Assembly: GCA_913060845.1 (NCBI GenBank)
Contig: CAJXVF010000235.1
Span: 1-5,185 of the forward strand
Source: an uncultured Alphaproteobacteria bacterium
GTDB taxonomy: Bacteria; Pseudomonadota; Alphaproteobacteria; Bin95
Length of the DNA: 5,185 bases
Reading direction: 5' to 3'
Shown: piece after piece, positions 1 through 5,185 of the stretch
Position numbering within the stretch: position 1 is the stretch's first letter
Layout of the letters: each line of letters begins with the position of its first letter
Made by a program: the position numbers and the translations under genes
The notes under the pieces: generated by a model
What the model saw: only the letters and a program-made list of their open reading frames with translations
What the model was told of the DNA's origin: nothing
The model's database searches: none

Positions 1-39
1 CTCTATTCGTCGGCAGCGTCAGATGTGTATAAGAGACAG
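1..39 (+). other. Sequencing adapter (Nextera/Tn5 read 1) left on the contig end
   Basis: This stretch is synthetic, not genomic. Bases 7-20 match the Nextera read 1 adapter arm, and bases 21-39 match the 19-base Tn5 mosaic end (AGATGTGTATAAGAGACAG) exactly. Bases 1-6 (CTCTAT) match the last six bases of the common i5 index CTCTCTAT, which sits directly before this arm in Nextera libraries. Genomic sequence therefore starts at about base 40. The adapter creates a false upstream extension of the first gene: a GTG at 25 inside the mosaic end reads through as MYKRQ before joining real codons. Anything upstream of base 40 is lost. Confidence 0.98.
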
Positions 40-60
40 CAATTGAAACGGGGCCGAGAC

Positions 61-798
61 ATGGCTTTCCTTAGGTCCGCGCTTTGGGACGGGCGCAAAC
101 ACTATCTGGACCGGATGACGGTGCCAGACCTAGTGCGCGCTTATTTCGCATTTCCGGCGATCCAAGGCTATTTGGGGCTTGGCGTTCTCAGCACGGTCGC
201 CGCCATCTATTATTGGCCCGGTTTTCTGGCCGCGCTGGCCGCTGTTGTCGTCACGATCTTTATCTATGGGCTGGTCTGGTATGTGCTGCACCGGTTCGTG
301 CTACATGGTCGGTACCTATATAAAAGCCCGCTGACGGCGTCCGTGTGGAAGCGCATCCATTTCGACCATCATGGCGACCCAAACGATCTTGGCGTGCTGT
401 TTGGCGCGCTCTACACAACGCTGCCGACCATCGCCATGGCCACCATTCCGCTGGGCTGGGCGATTGGCGGGGCGGCTGGTGCGGCATCAGCATTCGCTTG
501 CGGGCTGTTCGTCACGTGCATCTACGAATTCTGCCACTGCATTCAGCATCTGGGCTTCACGCCAAAGCGGGCCTGGCTGAAAAAGATCAAGCGCTTGCAC
601 ATGGCCCACCATTTCCATAGCGAGCAGGGCAATTACGGCATCACGACGTTCCTTTGGGACAAGCTGTTTGGCTCATATTACGGCAAAATATCCGAAAAAC
701 CGGCAAGCCCGACAGTCAGGAATCTGGGCTACACACCCGAAGAATATCCAAAATACCCATGGGTCGCGGAGCAATCCGGGCTAACGGCTAAGGATTGA
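61..798 (+). CDS. Sterol desaturase / fatty acid hydroxylase family membrane protein
   Basis: Predicted 245-residue integral membrane oxygenase of the fatty acid hydroxylase superfamily. These enzymes use a di-iron centre held by histidine clusters to hydroxylate or desaturate lipid chains, with O2 and an electron donor. The clusters are visible: HRFVLH (77-82), HFDHH (100-104), HCIQH (159-163) and HMAHHFH (180-186). Hydrophobic segments at about 28-52, 55-77, 112-134 and 136-158 suggest four membrane helices, with the histidines on the cytoplasmic face as in the family. The ATG at 61 is chosen because sequence before base 40 is adapter. The frame stays open from 40 to 60 and includes a TTG at 43, so a slightly longer natural start cannot be excluded; only a weak G-rich stretch (49-53) precedes the ATG. 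The next gene starts just beyond this stop, so the two are probably coupled. Next to a ceramide synthase-like acyltransferase, a hydroxylase of an acyl chain or sphingoid base is a reasonable inference. The substrate is not shown by the sequence; a sterol or another lipid is possible. Confidence 0.9.
   Translation: MAFLRSALWDGRKHYLDRMTVPDLVRAYFAFPAIQGYLGLGVLSTVAAIYYWPGFLAALAAVVVTIFIYGLVWYVLHRFVLHGRYLYKSPLTASVWKRIHFDHHGDPNDLGVLFGALYTTLPTIAMATIPLGWAIGGAAGAASAFACGLFVTCIYEFCHCIQHLGFTPKRAWLKKIKRLHMAHHFHSEQGNYGITTFLWDKLFGSYYGKISEKPASPTVRNLGYTPEEYPKYPWVAEQSGLTAKD
790..794 (+). promoter_or_regulatory. Ribosome binding site deciding the start of the acyltransferase
   Basis: AAGGA lies inside the last codons of the hydroxylase gene. 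It sits 6 bases before the TTG at 801 but directly abuts the TTG at 795. Normal spacing therefore favours 801 as the start of the next gene. Neither candidate is an ATG. Confidence 0.6.
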
Positions 799-800
799 CC

Positions 801-1946
801 TTGCCGGATTACCGCATCCTCCCCGTTACGGACGCCAAGACCAAACGCGCGTTTCTGGCAGCGCCCGGGGCTGTGCTGAAAGACAATCCGAACTTTACAG
901 CACCGCTGACCATGGATGCGAAGCATCGCTTAGAGCCGGCAAAACACCCATTCTATGGTCACGGTGAGGCTGCATTCTGGGTCGCATTGAATAGCGATGG
1001 CCGCCCCGTTGGCCGTATCTCCGCCCAAATCAACCAGCGCCATCAGGACCGCTACGGCAAGGGCGACGGCCATTTCGGCTGCATCGCCGGAGAGGATGAT
1101 CCGGCCCTTTATCGGGAACTGCTTAGAACAGCGGAAGCTTGGCTGAAGGAACGCGGGTGCAATCTCGCCATCGGGCCCGCCAGTCTATCTGTGAACGAAG
1201 AGTTCGGCCTGCTCGTCGATGGCTTTGACACACCGTCCATGCTGCTCATGGGTTACGACCCGACATGGGCTGGGGGCCATATTGAAGCCGCCGGATACAC
1301 CAAAGCCAAAGACCTAATCGCCTACCGTTATGATCCCCGCCAAGGCTTGCCTCGCCGCGTCACTGCTTTCGCCGCGAAACTGGAAAAAGTAGACGGCGCC
1401 CGTATCCGCTGCTTTGACAAACGCGCGTTCGACCATGACCTCGCGGCCGTGCTGGCCGTATTCAACGACGCCTGGTCCGAGAATTGGGGCTATGTCCCCA
1501 TGTCGGAGAAAGAGATCAAGGCGCTCGCGGACGCATTCAAGATGATTGCGGATTATGGCCTGATCTTCATCGTTGAGATCAATGGCCGCCCCGTTGGCAT
1601 GGCTGCCAGCTTGCCAAATGTGAATGAAGCGCTTTCGGGCCTTGGCGGCGCAAGCTCACCCTTAGCGCTGCTAAAATTCCTGTGGCGGCTGAAGGTCCGC
1701 AAGCCTAAATCCGCGCGCATCCTATTAATGGGCGTCGTGAAGGATATTCAAGCCGACTTAGCGCTTGGCCCCCTGGTTAGCATGACGCTGGTGAAGGCTT
1801 TGGGCGATGGTCATGCCGAGCGTGGCTACGAAAACATGGAAATGTCGTGGATTTTGGAGGACAATATCCCCATGCGGCGCATCGCAGAATCTGGTGGTGC
1901 AGAAGCCTATAAAACCTACCGCGTCTACCAAAAAGCGCTGCTATGA
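801..1946 (+). CDS. GNAT-fold N-acyltransferase, YghO / bacterial ceramide synthase-like
   Basis: Predicted 381-residue soluble acyltransferase with no signal peptide or membrane segment. The N-terminal half carries the pattern of the YghO-like family: a DNPNF...P region (28-35), HPFYGHGEAAFWVA (49-62), GRPVGRISAQI (67-77) and GPASLSVNEEFGLLVDGFDTP (125-145). The C-terminal half looks like a second GNAT core: FIVEINGRPVGMAA (256-269), RILLMGVV (306-313) and an EMSWILEDN...TYRVYQK tail (347-378). Proteins of this type have been misannotated as dATP pyrophosphohydrolase. A GNAT-type protein of Caulobacter has been characterised as a bacterial ceramide synthase that N-acylates a sphingoid base from an acyl donor, and this gene resembles that group from memory. 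That activity is inferred here, not shown; another amine acceptor is possible. The start is TTG 801, set by AAGGA spacing; TTG 795 would add two residues. It lies directly after the hydroxylase gene, and its stop overlaps the next start as ATGA, so it is the middle gene of a coupled set. Confidence 0.85.
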   Translation: MPDYRILPVTDAKTKRAFLAAPGAVLKDNPNFTAPLTMDAKHRLEPAKHPFYGHGEAAFWVALNSDGRPVGRISAQINQRHQDRYGKGDGHFGCIAGEDDPALYRELLRTAEAWLKERGCNLAIGPASLSVNEEFGLLVDGFDTPSMLLMGYDPTWAGGHIEAAGYTKAKDLIAYRYDPRQGLPRRVTAFAAKLEKVDGARIRCFDKRAFDHDLAAVLAVFNDAWSENWGYVPMSEKEIKALADAFKMIADYGLIFIVEINGRPVGMAASLPNVNEALSGLGGASSPLALLKFLWRLKVRKPKSARILLMGVVKDIQADLALGPLVSMTLVKALGDGHAERGYENMEMSWILEDNIPMRRIAESGGAEAYKTYRVYQKALL

Positions 1947-2752
1947 GCAGTGAGAATATGACAGGCACCCCCATGACAGGCGCATGGACCGCTCTCGTCC
2001 TGGCAGCTGGGCGGCCAAATGATCCACTGGCACTCGCGGAAGGCGTCTCAAACAAAACGCTAATCGATATTTGCGGCAAACCCGTGCTGCAGCGCGTGAT
2101 CGATGCCCTGGACGCCGCCCCCAGCGTTGGCCGCGTGGTTACCGCCATTGAGGACGCTGCATTACTCGACGGCATCTCTCCCCGCCCCGAAGTCGCCCGC
2201 GCCGCTGATAGCGTTGTTGGAACGGTCACCAGCGGGCTTGAACAATTAGGCCCGCCGCTTCTGATCGTCACCGGCGATCACGGCTTGCTGACAGCAGACA
2301 TGGTGGAAGAATTTCTCGCTGGCGCATTGGAGAAAGGCGCTTCAGCCTCCATCGGTCTCGCCTCAGAACACGTGATCAAGGCCGCGTATCCGGAAGTCCG
2401 GCGCACATACCTGAAGTTCGCAGAAGGCGGGTTTTCCGGCTGCAATCTCTTTGCGCTCGCAAGGCCCGATGCAGCGGACGCGCTTGGCTTCTGGCAGGAA
2501 ATCGACCGCAATCGCAAAAACCCGCTGAAGCTTATTCGATCCGTCGATATCAAAGCCGTCGCTCTCTACGCCATGGGCAAACTTGGACTGGATAACGCCA
2601 TGGTGCGCTTAAGCCGGAAGCTCGGCGTGCCCGTCGCCGCCATACAAATGTCTCAGGCCGAAGCCGCTATCGACGTAGACAAGCCCGACGACCTCATCCT
2701 CGTCCGCAAGATCATCGAAGCACGTCAGCCCTTAAGCCTCACAAGCGAATAA
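1943..2752 (+). CDS. MobA-like NTP transferase domain protein (nucleotidyltransferase)
   Basis: Predicted 269-residue cytoplasmic nucleotidyltransferase with the Rossmann-like GT-A fold. Such enzymes join an NTP to a phosphorylated small molecule or sugar, giving an activated CDP-, GDP- or UDP-linked product. Visible elements are ALVLAAG (17-23) followed by SNKTLIDICGKPVLQ (36-50) with the conserved lysine K38, VTGDHGLLT (109-117) with the probable metal-binding D112, and IDVDKPDDL (243-251) near the C-terminus. The usual GxGxRM loop after LAAG is replaced by RPNDPLALAEGV, placing this in a divergent subgroup. The ATG at 1943 overlaps the upstream stop (ATGA) and lacks a clear Shine-Dalgarno, consistent with coupling. 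In-frame ATGs at 1958 and 1973 also precede the conserved core and could be the true start. Context suggests activation of a lipid head-group precursor; molybdenum cofactor synthesis is less likely because no mo-genes are nearby. The nucleotide and acceptor are unknown. Confidence 0.82.
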   Translation: MSSENMTGTPMTGAWTALVLAAGRPNDPLALAEGVSNKTLIDICGKPVLQRVIDALDAAPSVGRVVTAIEDAALLDGISPRPEVARAADSVVGTVTSGLEQLGPPLLIVTGDHGLLTADMVEEFLAGALEKGASASIGLASEHVIKAAYPEVRRTYLKFAEGGFSGCNLFALARPDAADALGFWQEIDRNRKNPLKLIRSVDIKAVALYAMGKLGLDNAMVRLSRKLGVPVAAIQMSQAEAAIDVDKPDDLILVRKIIEARQPLSLTSE

Positions 2753-2772
2753 GGGTCTCGCCTTTATTTCGC
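2745..2772 (+). terminator. Imperfect hairpin across the end of the first operon
   Basis: GCGAATAAGG (2745-2754) can pair with CCTTTATTTCGC (2761-2772) around a six-base loop. This gives ten base pairs with two single-T bulges on the right arm. The stem includes the stop codon of the nucleotidyltransferase gene. No T-run follows, so it is a poor candidate for a classic intrinsic terminator. It could slow or end transcription, protect the 3' end of the message, or be chance. Confidence 0.35.
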
Positions 2773-2812
2773 TGCAAAGTCCATGCGATAGTTCCGAAAA
2801 GAATTGAAAAAC

Positions 2813-2817
2813 GGGAG
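2813..2817 (+). promoter_or_regulatory. Ribosome binding site deciding the SDR start
   Basis: GGGAG lies 11 bases before the ATG at 2829 and only 2 bases before the in-frame TTG at 2820. The spacing rules out TTG 2820 and supports ATG 2829. Confidence 0.6.
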
Positions 2818-2828
2818 CGTTGAAGACC

Positions 2829-3611
2829 ATGGCAGGCCGGGTTGCAGGGAAGATTGCGTTGATGACGGGCGGGGCATCTGGCCTCGCGAAAGCATCCGCA
2901 GAGATGTTTGTGGCGGAAGGCGGTCAGGTGATGATCGCCGATATCAATGAAGAAGGCGGCCGCGCCGTTGCTGAATCATTGGGTGACGCAGGCGCATTCA
3001 CACATCTGGATGTAACGGACGAAGACTCTTGGATTGCTGCCCTCACCGCAACGAAAGAGCACTTTGGCGGCCTGCATGTGCTGCTGAACAGCGCCGGAAT
3101 CGGTTGGACTCAGCCCGTCACCGAAATTTCGCTAGAGGACTGGCGCCGCGTCCACGCGATTGATCTGGACGGCGTGTTCCTTGGCTGCAAGCACGGCATT
3201 CCGTTGATTGCGGAAACGCTTGCCGCTGGGGTTGGCAGCCCCAAAGGCTCCATCGTCAATATTTCATCCATCGCTGGGAATATCGCTGGTCATAATATGG
3301 CGGCGTATAATTCTGCGAAGGCGGCTGTGCGGCATTTGTCGAAATCCGTAGCCCTACATTGCTGTCGCCAGGGCTATGAAATTCGCTGCAATAGCGTGCA
3401 TCCCACATTCGTCGATACGCCCATTCTGGATAAGCACCGCGAAAAATTCGGCGCTGAGGAAGCGATGCGCAAACTGGCCCGTCAAGTACCGATTGGCCGG
3501 GTGGGAGAGCCAAAGGAGATCGCCTATGCCATCCTCTTCCTGGCGTCCGACGAAAGCAGCTATACCACCGGTTCTGAATTGCTGGTGGATGGCGGCATCA
3601 GCGCAATGTGA
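2829..3611 (+). CDS. Short-chain dehydrogenase/reductase (SDR), classical type
   Basis: Predicted 260-residue soluble NAD(P)-dependent oxidoreductase of normal classical SDR length, interconverting an alcohol and a ketone. The dinucleotide-binding motif is TGGASGLA (13-20). An acidic residue, D38, ends the second strand (MIADIN), which usually indicates NAD(H) preference. HLDVTD (59-64), NSAG (87-90), the catalytic S147 in ISSIAG, and Y160/K164 in YNSAK follow. VHPTFVDTP (190-198) and the C-terminal LLVDGGISAM complete the fold. Two positions are unusual: the last glycine of the TGxxxGxG motif is Ala20, and the asparagine of the N-S-Y-K tetrad appears as D112 in IDLDGVFLG. The overall look resembles hydroxysteroid dehydrogenase-like SDRs, but the substrate cannot be assigned. 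The start ATG is preferred over TTG 2820 from Shine-Dalgarno spacing. The gene follows a 76-base gap and is 17 bases upstream of the metallo-hydrolase, probably in one transcript. Confidence 0.92.
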   Translation: MAGRVAGKIALMTGGASGLAKASAEMFVAEGGQVMIADINEEGGRAVAESLGDAGAFTHLDVTDEDSWIAALTATKEHFGGLHVLLNSAGIGWTQPVTEISLEDWRRVHAIDLDGVFLGCKHGIPLIAETLAAGVGSPKGSIVNISSIAGNIAGHNMAAYNSAKAAVRHLSKSVALHCCRQGYEIRCNSVHPTFVDTPILDKHREKFGAEEAMRKLARQVPIGRVGEPKEIAYAILFLASDESSYTTGSELLVDGGISAM

Positions 3612-3613
3612 TT

Positions 3614-3619
3614 TGAGGT
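3614..3619 (+). promoter_or_regulatory. Ribosome binding site of the metallo-hydrolase gene
   Basis: TGAGGT lies 9 bases before the ATG at 3629, in the short gap after the SDR stop. It supports that ATG as the start and separate ribosome loading on a shared message. Confidence 0.6.
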
Positions 3620-3628
3620 TCTAGCCCT

Positions 3629-4399
3629 ATGAAACAGCTACAAATCGATGGGTATCACATCGAAATCCTGGTGACAGGCTTTCCCGGAAAATCCGTATGC
3701 CATGGCGCGCTTGGGTGGAGCACGATTGCGCTCATCCGCCATCAGGATCGCATTGCGCTTGTTGATGTCGGCGCATTCGGCCATCGCCAGATGCTGATCG
3801 CAGCACTGGCCGAACGCGGCCTAAATCCGAGCGATGTTACAGATGTGCTGCTGAGCCATTCCCACTATGACCATGCGCTTAACTGGGTGCTATTCCCGAA
3901 AGCCCGCACCGTCATCGCAGATATCGAGTTGGATTGGGCGCTAGAACAGCCCTGGGGCGAAACCCCGGTGCCGGAGCTTTATGTCAAAGAACTGAACCTG
4001 CTGCCGACCCTGGTCCGCGCAAAAGATGGCGATGAGGTCTTCCCTGGCATCACCATGCACCTGGCCCCCGGCCACACGCCCGGTTGCGTGACATTCAAGC
4101 TGGCGGGCAAAGAAAGAGACGTGATCTTCACGGGCGACAGTGCGAAAAACCGCGCCGAGCTTGTCTCCCGCGATACGGACATGACCTATGACCCCGCAAT
4201 CAGCCGCGCCACCATTGAGATGATCTGGGACCTGTGGCGTACACGGGCTGGCAACGTTCTGGTCCCCGGCCATGATGTGCCGATGGACCTGGACGGCACG
4301 GGCCAGCCGCGCTATCTGGCCAAACGCGAAGCTGCGATCCGCGCCTGGTACGGCGACGGCATGGATGAGACGACGACGATCTCTCTCGTTGTCGATTAA
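3629..4399 (+). CDS. MBL-fold metallo-hydrolase
   Basis: Predicted 256-residue soluble hydrolase of the metallo-beta-lactamase superfamily, with no signal peptide, so probably cytoplasmic. The whole metal-ligand set is present: HSHYDH (77-82, giving H77, H79, D81, H82), GHTPG with H149, TGD with D170, and PGHD with H215. A two-metal active site, usually zinc or iron in this superfamily, is therefore expected. The layout (HxHxDH, GHTPG, a long insert with DPAISRATIEMIWDLW, then GHD) resembles lactonase- and MBLAC1-like members more than true beta-lactamases. The substrate could be a lactone, thioester or phosphodiester and cannot be chosen here. A good Shine-Dalgarno fixes the ATG. The SDR ends 17 bases upstream and a membrane-protein gene starts 12 bases downstream, suggesting shared expression and perhaps consecutive steps, with the SDR making or removing a carbonyl and this enzyme hydrolysing a product. 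Confidence 0.92.
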   Translation: MKQLQIDGYHIEILVTGFPGKSVCHGALGWSTIALIRHQDRIALVDVGAFGHRQMLIAALAERGLNPSDVTDVLLSHSHYDHALNWVLFPKARTVIADIELDWALEQPWGETPVPELYVKELNLLPTLVRAKDGDEVFPGITMHLAPGHTPGCVTFKLAGKERDVIFTGDSAKNRAELVSRDTDMTYDPAISRATIEMIWDLWRTRAGNVLVPGHDVPMDLDGTGQPRYLAKREAAIRAWYGDGMDETTTISLVVD

Positions 4400-4403
4400 A
4401 GGA
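4398..4403 (+). promoter_or_regulatory. Ribosome binding site for the TTG-started membrane gene
   Basis: AAAGGA overlaps the metallo-hydrolase stop codon and lies 8 bases before the TTG at 4412. No ATG or GTG lies between it and the reading frame, so it strongly supports TTG as the start. Confidence 0.65.
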
Positions 4404-4411
4404 CGGATCAT

Positions 4412-5185
4412 TTGGGCGAAGATACGCCGCCGCCACAGCCGCCTGAACCGAAGAAATCTACGGCTGGCCGGCTAAAAGACTACGTGCTTTCGGCTGCAAC
4501 ATCGCCGGAAATCCTGCTGCCGGTGCTTGGCATCGTCGCCATCATCCTGCTTCGGGACCATTTAGAGGCGCCGGTCGCGCGCTATATCGCCGGCATCGTC
4601 ACCAATGAAGAAAACTTCAGGCCGGATGATGACAACAAGGATCGCGCCAACCCGCTCGACGCCTACATGCTGTCATCGCTGCTAAGTTCTGAGGATCAGC
4701 AGCTCCGCACCAAAGTGCAGACGCTGATCGCAGAGGAAATTCAGCGCCTTGATATTCTGGAGTCAGAATATGGCCGCGCCGATGGCATATTCCGCAATCA
4801 AGTGCGCTTCTCAAGCGCCGACCGCGAAGGCCTGGAGAAAACCATCACCTTCGTCGCCCATAGGAACCGGCGCGTGTTCCTTTACGCGACGTCGCGCAAT
4901 ATCATCAAAGACACCAGCCGGTCGGATTTGTTTACGGCGTTCCAGGCGAAATCGCAGCCGTTCAATATCCGCTCCAGCGTGCGCGAGCAACGTATCCTGA
5001 CGGATCAACAGTTCGACATCACACCGATGTTGACGTTCCCTGACGGCGCTGAGTGGAAGATTTTTGAGCTGACAATCACCCCTGGCAACCATCTCGTCGA
5101 CTCGATTGAGATTGTGGCCAATGTCAGCATCATTGTTGCGAATGAGATTACGGCCGCGACGAAGGAAGCGCCCGCGGCAAAATCT
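4412..5185 (+). CDS. Unrecognised single-pass membrane-anchored protein, 3' end missing
   Basis: An open frame of 258 codons runs from TTG 4412 to the window edge without a stop; the frame upstream is closed by the TAA at 4397. I do not recognise the family. A short proline-rich, charged N-terminus (DTPPPQPPEPKK, residues 4-15) precedes one hydrophobic segment at about 34-47. No signal-peptidase site is evident, so a signal anchor is likely. Positive residues before the segment (K14, K15, R20, K22) suggest an N-in topology, with the rest in the periplasm. Then come an acidic stretch (65-76), a probable helical region (81-120, many L, E and Q), and a region rich in beta-type residues (143-245), including LYATSRNIIKDTSRSDLF (157-174) and FDITPMLTFPDGAEWKIFEL (201-220). 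The end (245-258) is rich in Ala and Lys. A good Shine-Dalgarno and even codon use support it as a real gene. It is probably co-transcribed with the metallo-hydrolase 12 bases upstream. Its role is unknown. Confidence 0.75.
   Translation, partial: MGEDTPPPQPPEPKKSTAGRLKDYVLSAATSPEILLPVLGIVAIILLRDHLEAPVARYIAGIVTNEENFRPDDDNKDRANPLDAYMLSSLLSSEDQQLRTKVQTLIAEEIQRLDILESEYGRADGIFRNQVRFSSADREGLEKTITFVAHRNRRVFLYATSRNIIKDTSRSDLFTAFQAKSQPFNIRSSVREQRILTDQQFDITPMLTFPDGAEWKIFELTITPGNHLVDSIEIVANVSIIVANEITAATKEAPAAKS

Noticed and set aside
21..39. Tn5 mosaic end read as evidence of a natural transposon
   Set aside because: It directly follows the Nextera adapter arm and index tail at the very edge of the contig; no transposase gene or second end is present.
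25..60. Twelve-residue N-terminal extension of the hydroxylase starting at GTG 25 (MYKRQ...)
   Set aside because: The first codons lie in the Tn5 mosaic end of a sequencing adapter, so the extension is an artefact.
1777..2271. 164-codon open frame on the - strand
   Set aside because: It lies opposite the acyltransferase and nucleotidyltransferase genes, has a low-complexity Ser/Arg/Ala-rich translation and shows no recognisable motif; it is a shadow of codon bias.
1943..2752. Assignment as mobA (molybdenum cofactor guanylyltransferase) or ispD
   Set aside because: The nucleotide-binding loop differs from both and no molybdopterin or isoprenoid gene is nearby; only the domain family is supported.
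2772..2812. Possible promoter before the SDR (GATAGT as a -10 element)
   Set aside because: No -35 partner at proper spacing could be seen and the match is weak, so it is not annotated.
3629..4399. Assignment as an antibiotic-resistance metallo-beta-lactamase
   Set aside because: There is no signal peptide and the motif layout fits lactonase- or MBLAC1-like hydrolases better; fold membership alone does not indicate resistance.
3941..4411. 156-codon open frame on the - strand
   Set aside because: It lies fully opposite the metallo-hydrolase, whose complete motif set proves the + strand is coding; the antisense product has no recognisable domain.
4811..5092. 93-codon open frame on the - strand near the right edge
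   Set aside because: It overlaps the longer + strand frame from 4412, which has a Shine-Dalgarno, a membrane anchor and stays open for 258 codons.

Overview
The window looks like a short contig from a moderately GC-rich Gram-negative bacterium, most likely an alphaproteobacterium. That placement rests on the protein families, the tight gene packing and the TTG starts; no rRNA or other marker gene is present, so no order or genus is claimed. The first 39 bases are not biological. They are an Illumina Nextera/Tn5 sequencing adapter, preceded by what looks like the tail of an i5 index, so natural DNA begins at about base 40. All complete genes are on the + strand, and almost every base from 61 onward is coding.

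Left block (61-2752): three genes overlapping by a few bases or separated by only a few. They encode a membrane-bound di-iron fatty acid hydroxylase/sterol desaturase family protein, a large GNAT-fold N-acyltransferase of the YghO / bacterial ceramide synthase-like type, and a MobA-like nucleotidyltransferase with an unusual nucleotide-binding loop. The layout implies co-transcription and probable translational coupling. Together the genes suggest a lipid-modification operon: an acyltransferase makes an amide-linked (ceramide-type) lipid, the hydroxylase modifies a chain, and the nucleotidyltransferase activates a head-group precursor. This sphingolipid reading is inference. Serine palmitoyltransferase and the other diagnostic genes are not in the window.

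Right block (2829-5185): after a 76-base gap containing an imperfect hairpin come a short-chain dehydrogenase/reductase (SDR), a metallo-beta-lactamase-fold hydrolase with a full set of metal ligands, and the first 258 codons of a gene for an unrecognised, single-pass membrane-anchored protein. That last gene starts at TTG and runs off the right edge. The three are 17 and 12 bases apart and probably form a second operon. Substrates of the SDR and the hydrolase cannot be read from the sequence.

No tRNA, rRNA, CRISPR array, insertion sequence or phage gene was seen. I found no clear evidence of a wholly new system. The points most worth following up are the candidate ceramide-modification operon, the altered motifs in the nucleotidyltransferase and the SDR, and the unidentified membrane protein.
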